From CAYVWB01 sp964455395 (GTDB taxonomy: Bacteria; Desulfobacterota; Desulfovibrionia; Desulfovibrionales; Desulfovibrionaceae): 15,201 nt of DNA. The notes beneath the pieces were generated by a model. That model did not search any database. It was not told where the DNA came from and saw nothing but the letters and a program-made list of their open reading frames with translations. Every line of letters begins with the position of its first letter. Position 1 is the first letter of the stretch. Below, in pieces: positions 13,955-15,201 of this stretch. The stretch covers positions 1 to 15,201 of the forward strand of contig CAYVWB010000090.1 in the NCBI GenBank assembly GCA_964455395.1, in the 5' to 3' direction. Made by a program: the position numbers and the translations under genes.

Positions 13955-14407
13955 ATGTTCGATTCGCTTGTTGAATCCATCCGAAACATTATTGGTTCGA
14001 GGCCGCGCCCTGTCCGCGTCCTGCTTGTCGATTCCGATGAAGCCTGGGCGACGCGCTGTCGGGAGGCGCTGGAACGCCCCGGCTCCCTCGAAACGGAAGC
14101 CTTCACCGAGGACGACGACGCAGCCGCCGCCATCCAGGCGCGGCCCTTCGACGTGGCGTTCATCGGCGTCCCCAACGCGGTGGGAAGCGACCCCTGTTCT
14201 TCGGCGTGCGAGGCTCGGTTCTCACTCGCTGGCGCGTTCCGCCGAGCGCGATCCAAGGCGCCGCTCGTCATCATCTTGCGGCGGGACGACGCCGGCTTGG
14301 AGACGCGCGCGCGTCAGGACCTTGCCGCGTACGACGTCTTCGTGAAGGACCGAGAGTGGACGCGCGATCTCGCGCTCATGCTCGACGTCATCGATGAGGC
14401 GGGGTAG
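13955..14407 (+). CDS. Stand-alone degenerate receiver-like protein
   Basis: A 150-residue protein consisting of an N-terminal helix (1-14) and one domain that follows the CheY/receiver pattern: VRVLLVDSDEAW (20-31, acidic Asp26 and Asp28 kept), FDVAFIGVPNA (65-75), APLVIILRRDD (102-112), and YDVFVKD (126-132, conserved Lys131 kept). Gly71 stands where the phosphoacceptor Asp should be, and the switch Thr/Ser position reads Arg, so ordinary phosphorylation is unlikely. No output domain is attached. CAGGAG six bases before ATG supports the start; a longer in-frame extension into the aldolase region is an overlap artefact. It lies 62 bp before the SOUL gene in the same direction and may share its transcript. 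The fold assignment is from pattern reading only. Confidence 0.65.
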   Translation: MFDSLVESIRNIIGSRPRPVRVLLVDSDEAWATRCREALERPGSLETEAFTEDDDAAAAIQARPFDVAFIGVPNAVGSDPCSSACEARFSLAGAFRRARSKAPLVIILRRDDAGLETRARQDLAAYDVFVKDREWTRDLALMLDVIDEAG

Positions 14408-14469
14408 CATCGACTGTTCCACCAGGGCTGCGGCCCATCGCCTGGTTTCTACAACACAAGGAGGGAGAC

Positions 14470-15147
14470 ATGCTCCAGCGACTGCAGTCCGGCGGATTGC
14501 TCGGCATCGCCGCAGTGCTTGCGCTGATGGCTCAGGGGTGTGCGGTTTTCGGCGTACGTACTGTGGAAGAGCCTGCGTACTCCGTGGCGACGCAGGAGGA
14601 GGACAAGTCCGTGCGCCGGTATCCGCCCCGCGTGCTGGCGGTGACGACAGCGCAGGGTGACTACGAAACGGCTTCCGACGTAGCGTTTCGTCGACTTTTC
14701 GACTACATCAGTGGGGAGAACGCGCCTGGTCGACAGGTCGCCATGACGGCGCCGGTGGTGCAGACTCCTGAAGAGAAGTCGGCTGACGGCGTATCCATCT
14801 CCATGACGGCGCCGGTGGTGCAGGAGGCTTTGGACGACGGTGCAGGCGGAGGAGGGTGGCGCATGGCATTCATTCTGCCAGCGCAATACACCATGGAGAC
14901 GGCTCCGCAACCGACTTCATCCGAGGTGCGTCTGGAGCAAGCGCCAGCGGAGACGTTGGGAGTGTTACGTTTTTCAGGCGTGGTTACGCCGGAGAAGGCG
15001 TCTCTGAAGGCGCAGGAACTGCGTCGCTGGCTGGAGGAGCGAGGGTATGCGCCAGTTGGCTCGCCGCGGATAGCGCGTTACGACCCGCCGTTCACGATTG
15101 CGTTTTTGCGCCGTAACGAGGTGTTGCTTCTTGTTGGGGATCAATGA
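14470..15147 (+). CDS. SOUL family haem-binding protein, putative lipoprotein
   Basis: A 225-residue member of the SOUL family, proteins that bind haem or other tetrapyrroles. The family opening is clear: EEPAYSV, then SVRRYPPRVLAVTT, then LFDYISGENA. The typical MTAPV motif occurs twice (92-96 and 112-116), followed by WRMAFILPAQYTM, a Pro-rich turn and VLRFSGVVTPEKA near 165-180. The N-terminus has a hydrophobic signal (10-20) ending in MAQGC, a lipobox-like site with Cys24 as probable lipidated residue. The -3 residue is Ala rather than Leu, so lipidation is likely but not certain. AAGGAGGGAG directly precedes ATG at 14470. A strong terminator lies 20 bp after the stop. The two MTAPV segments are encoded by identical 23-base stretches 60 bp apart. 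Confidence 0.9.
   Translation: MLQRLQSGGLLGIAAVLALMAQGCAVFGVRTVEEPAYSVATQEEDKSVRRYPPRVLAVTTAQGDYETASDVAFRRLFDYISGENAPGRQVAMTAPVVQTPEEKSADGVSISMTAPVVQEALDDGAGGGGWRMAFILPAQYTMETAPQPTSSEVRLEQAPAETLGVLRFSGVVTPEKASLKAQELRRWLEERGYAPVGSPRIARYDPPFTIAFLRRNEVLLLVGDQ
14741..14823 (+). repeat. Two identical 23-base segments within the SOUL gene
   Basis: Bases 14741-14763 and 14801-14823 are identical and encode MTAPVVQ twice, exactly 20 codons apart. Twin MTAPV motifs are a feature of many SOUL proteins, but perfect DNA identity suggests recent duplication or gene conversion. Confidence 0.7.
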
Positions 15148-15167
15148 AGTTGTCCTCCGAGCACGAG

Positions 15168-15199
15168 AAAGCCCGGATCGCATGAGCGACCCGGGCTTT
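15168..15199 (+). terminator. Rho-independent terminator after the SOUL gene
   Basis: AAAGCCCGG (15168-15176) pairs with CCGGGCTTT (15191-15199). After one A/C mismatch TCGC and GCGA pair inside, around ATGA. The A run before and T run after make it able to work in both directions. It lies 20 bp after the stop and close to the window end. Confidence 0.9.
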
Positions 15200-15201
15200 G
15201 A

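Noticed and set aside
1..15201. CRISPR arrays, tRNA or rRNA genes, transposases or prophage genes
   Set aside because: No regularly spaced repeats, cloverleaf features, rRNA sequence or recombinase motifs were seen on either strand.

Overview
The window looks like a draft or metagenome-assembled chromosome fragment of a GC-rich sulfate reducer of the Desulfovibrionales type. The main reason is a complete four-subunit Tmc electron-transfer complex (acidic tetrahaem cytochrome c3, HdrD-like Fe-S protein, NarI-like membrane cytochrome b, Trp-rich propeller protein), which is typical of Desulfovibrio and relatives. A sigma-54 activator, an FbaB-type aldolase and a Lar-pathway gene are compatible with this. 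Two 10-N runs (7207-7216 and 13026-13035) interrupt tmcB and the aldolase gene. Reading phase on either side shows that both are placeholders whose length is not the true length.

Layout. 1-768 (-): larB, cut by the window edge, divergent from 909-2369 (+), a sigma-54 activator whose receiver domain has lost its phosphorylation residues. 2370-2776 has no confident gene but holds a strong hairpin. 3070-2777 and 3742-3170 (-): a small coiled-coil protein and a two-helix membrane protein. 3940-5562 (+): an exported choice-of-anchor I beta-propeller protein followed by a clear intrinsic terminator, then a short decayed copy of its own 3' end. 9619-5837 (-): the tmc operon, transcribed tmcD-tmcC-tmcB-tmcA and closed by a hairpin. 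9620-10321: a visibly more AT-rich, palindrome-bearing intergenic region containing a sigma-70-like promoter and a structured leader. 10322-12634 (+): three consecutive exported proteins (an acidic helical protein, a small basic protein and a TPR protein). 12755-13805 (+): class I (FbaB/DhnA-type) fructose-bisphosphate aldolase with a hairpin behind it. 13955-14407 (+): a second degenerate receiver-like protein. 14470-15147 (+): a SOUL-family haem-binding putative lipoprotein, closed by a strong terminator at the window end.

How it works together. Tmc carries electrons from periplasmic hydrogenases and cytochromes c3 (through TmcA) across the membrane (TmcC) to the cytoplasmic Fe-S subunit TmcB; the job of TmcD is not established. 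The other genes look like independent housekeeping or envelope functions. No single new system is proven here. The best places for novelty are the AT-rich regulatory island and exported-protein cluster at 9720-12640, the two receiver domains without phosphoacceptors, and the gene-less hairpin region at 2370-2776.
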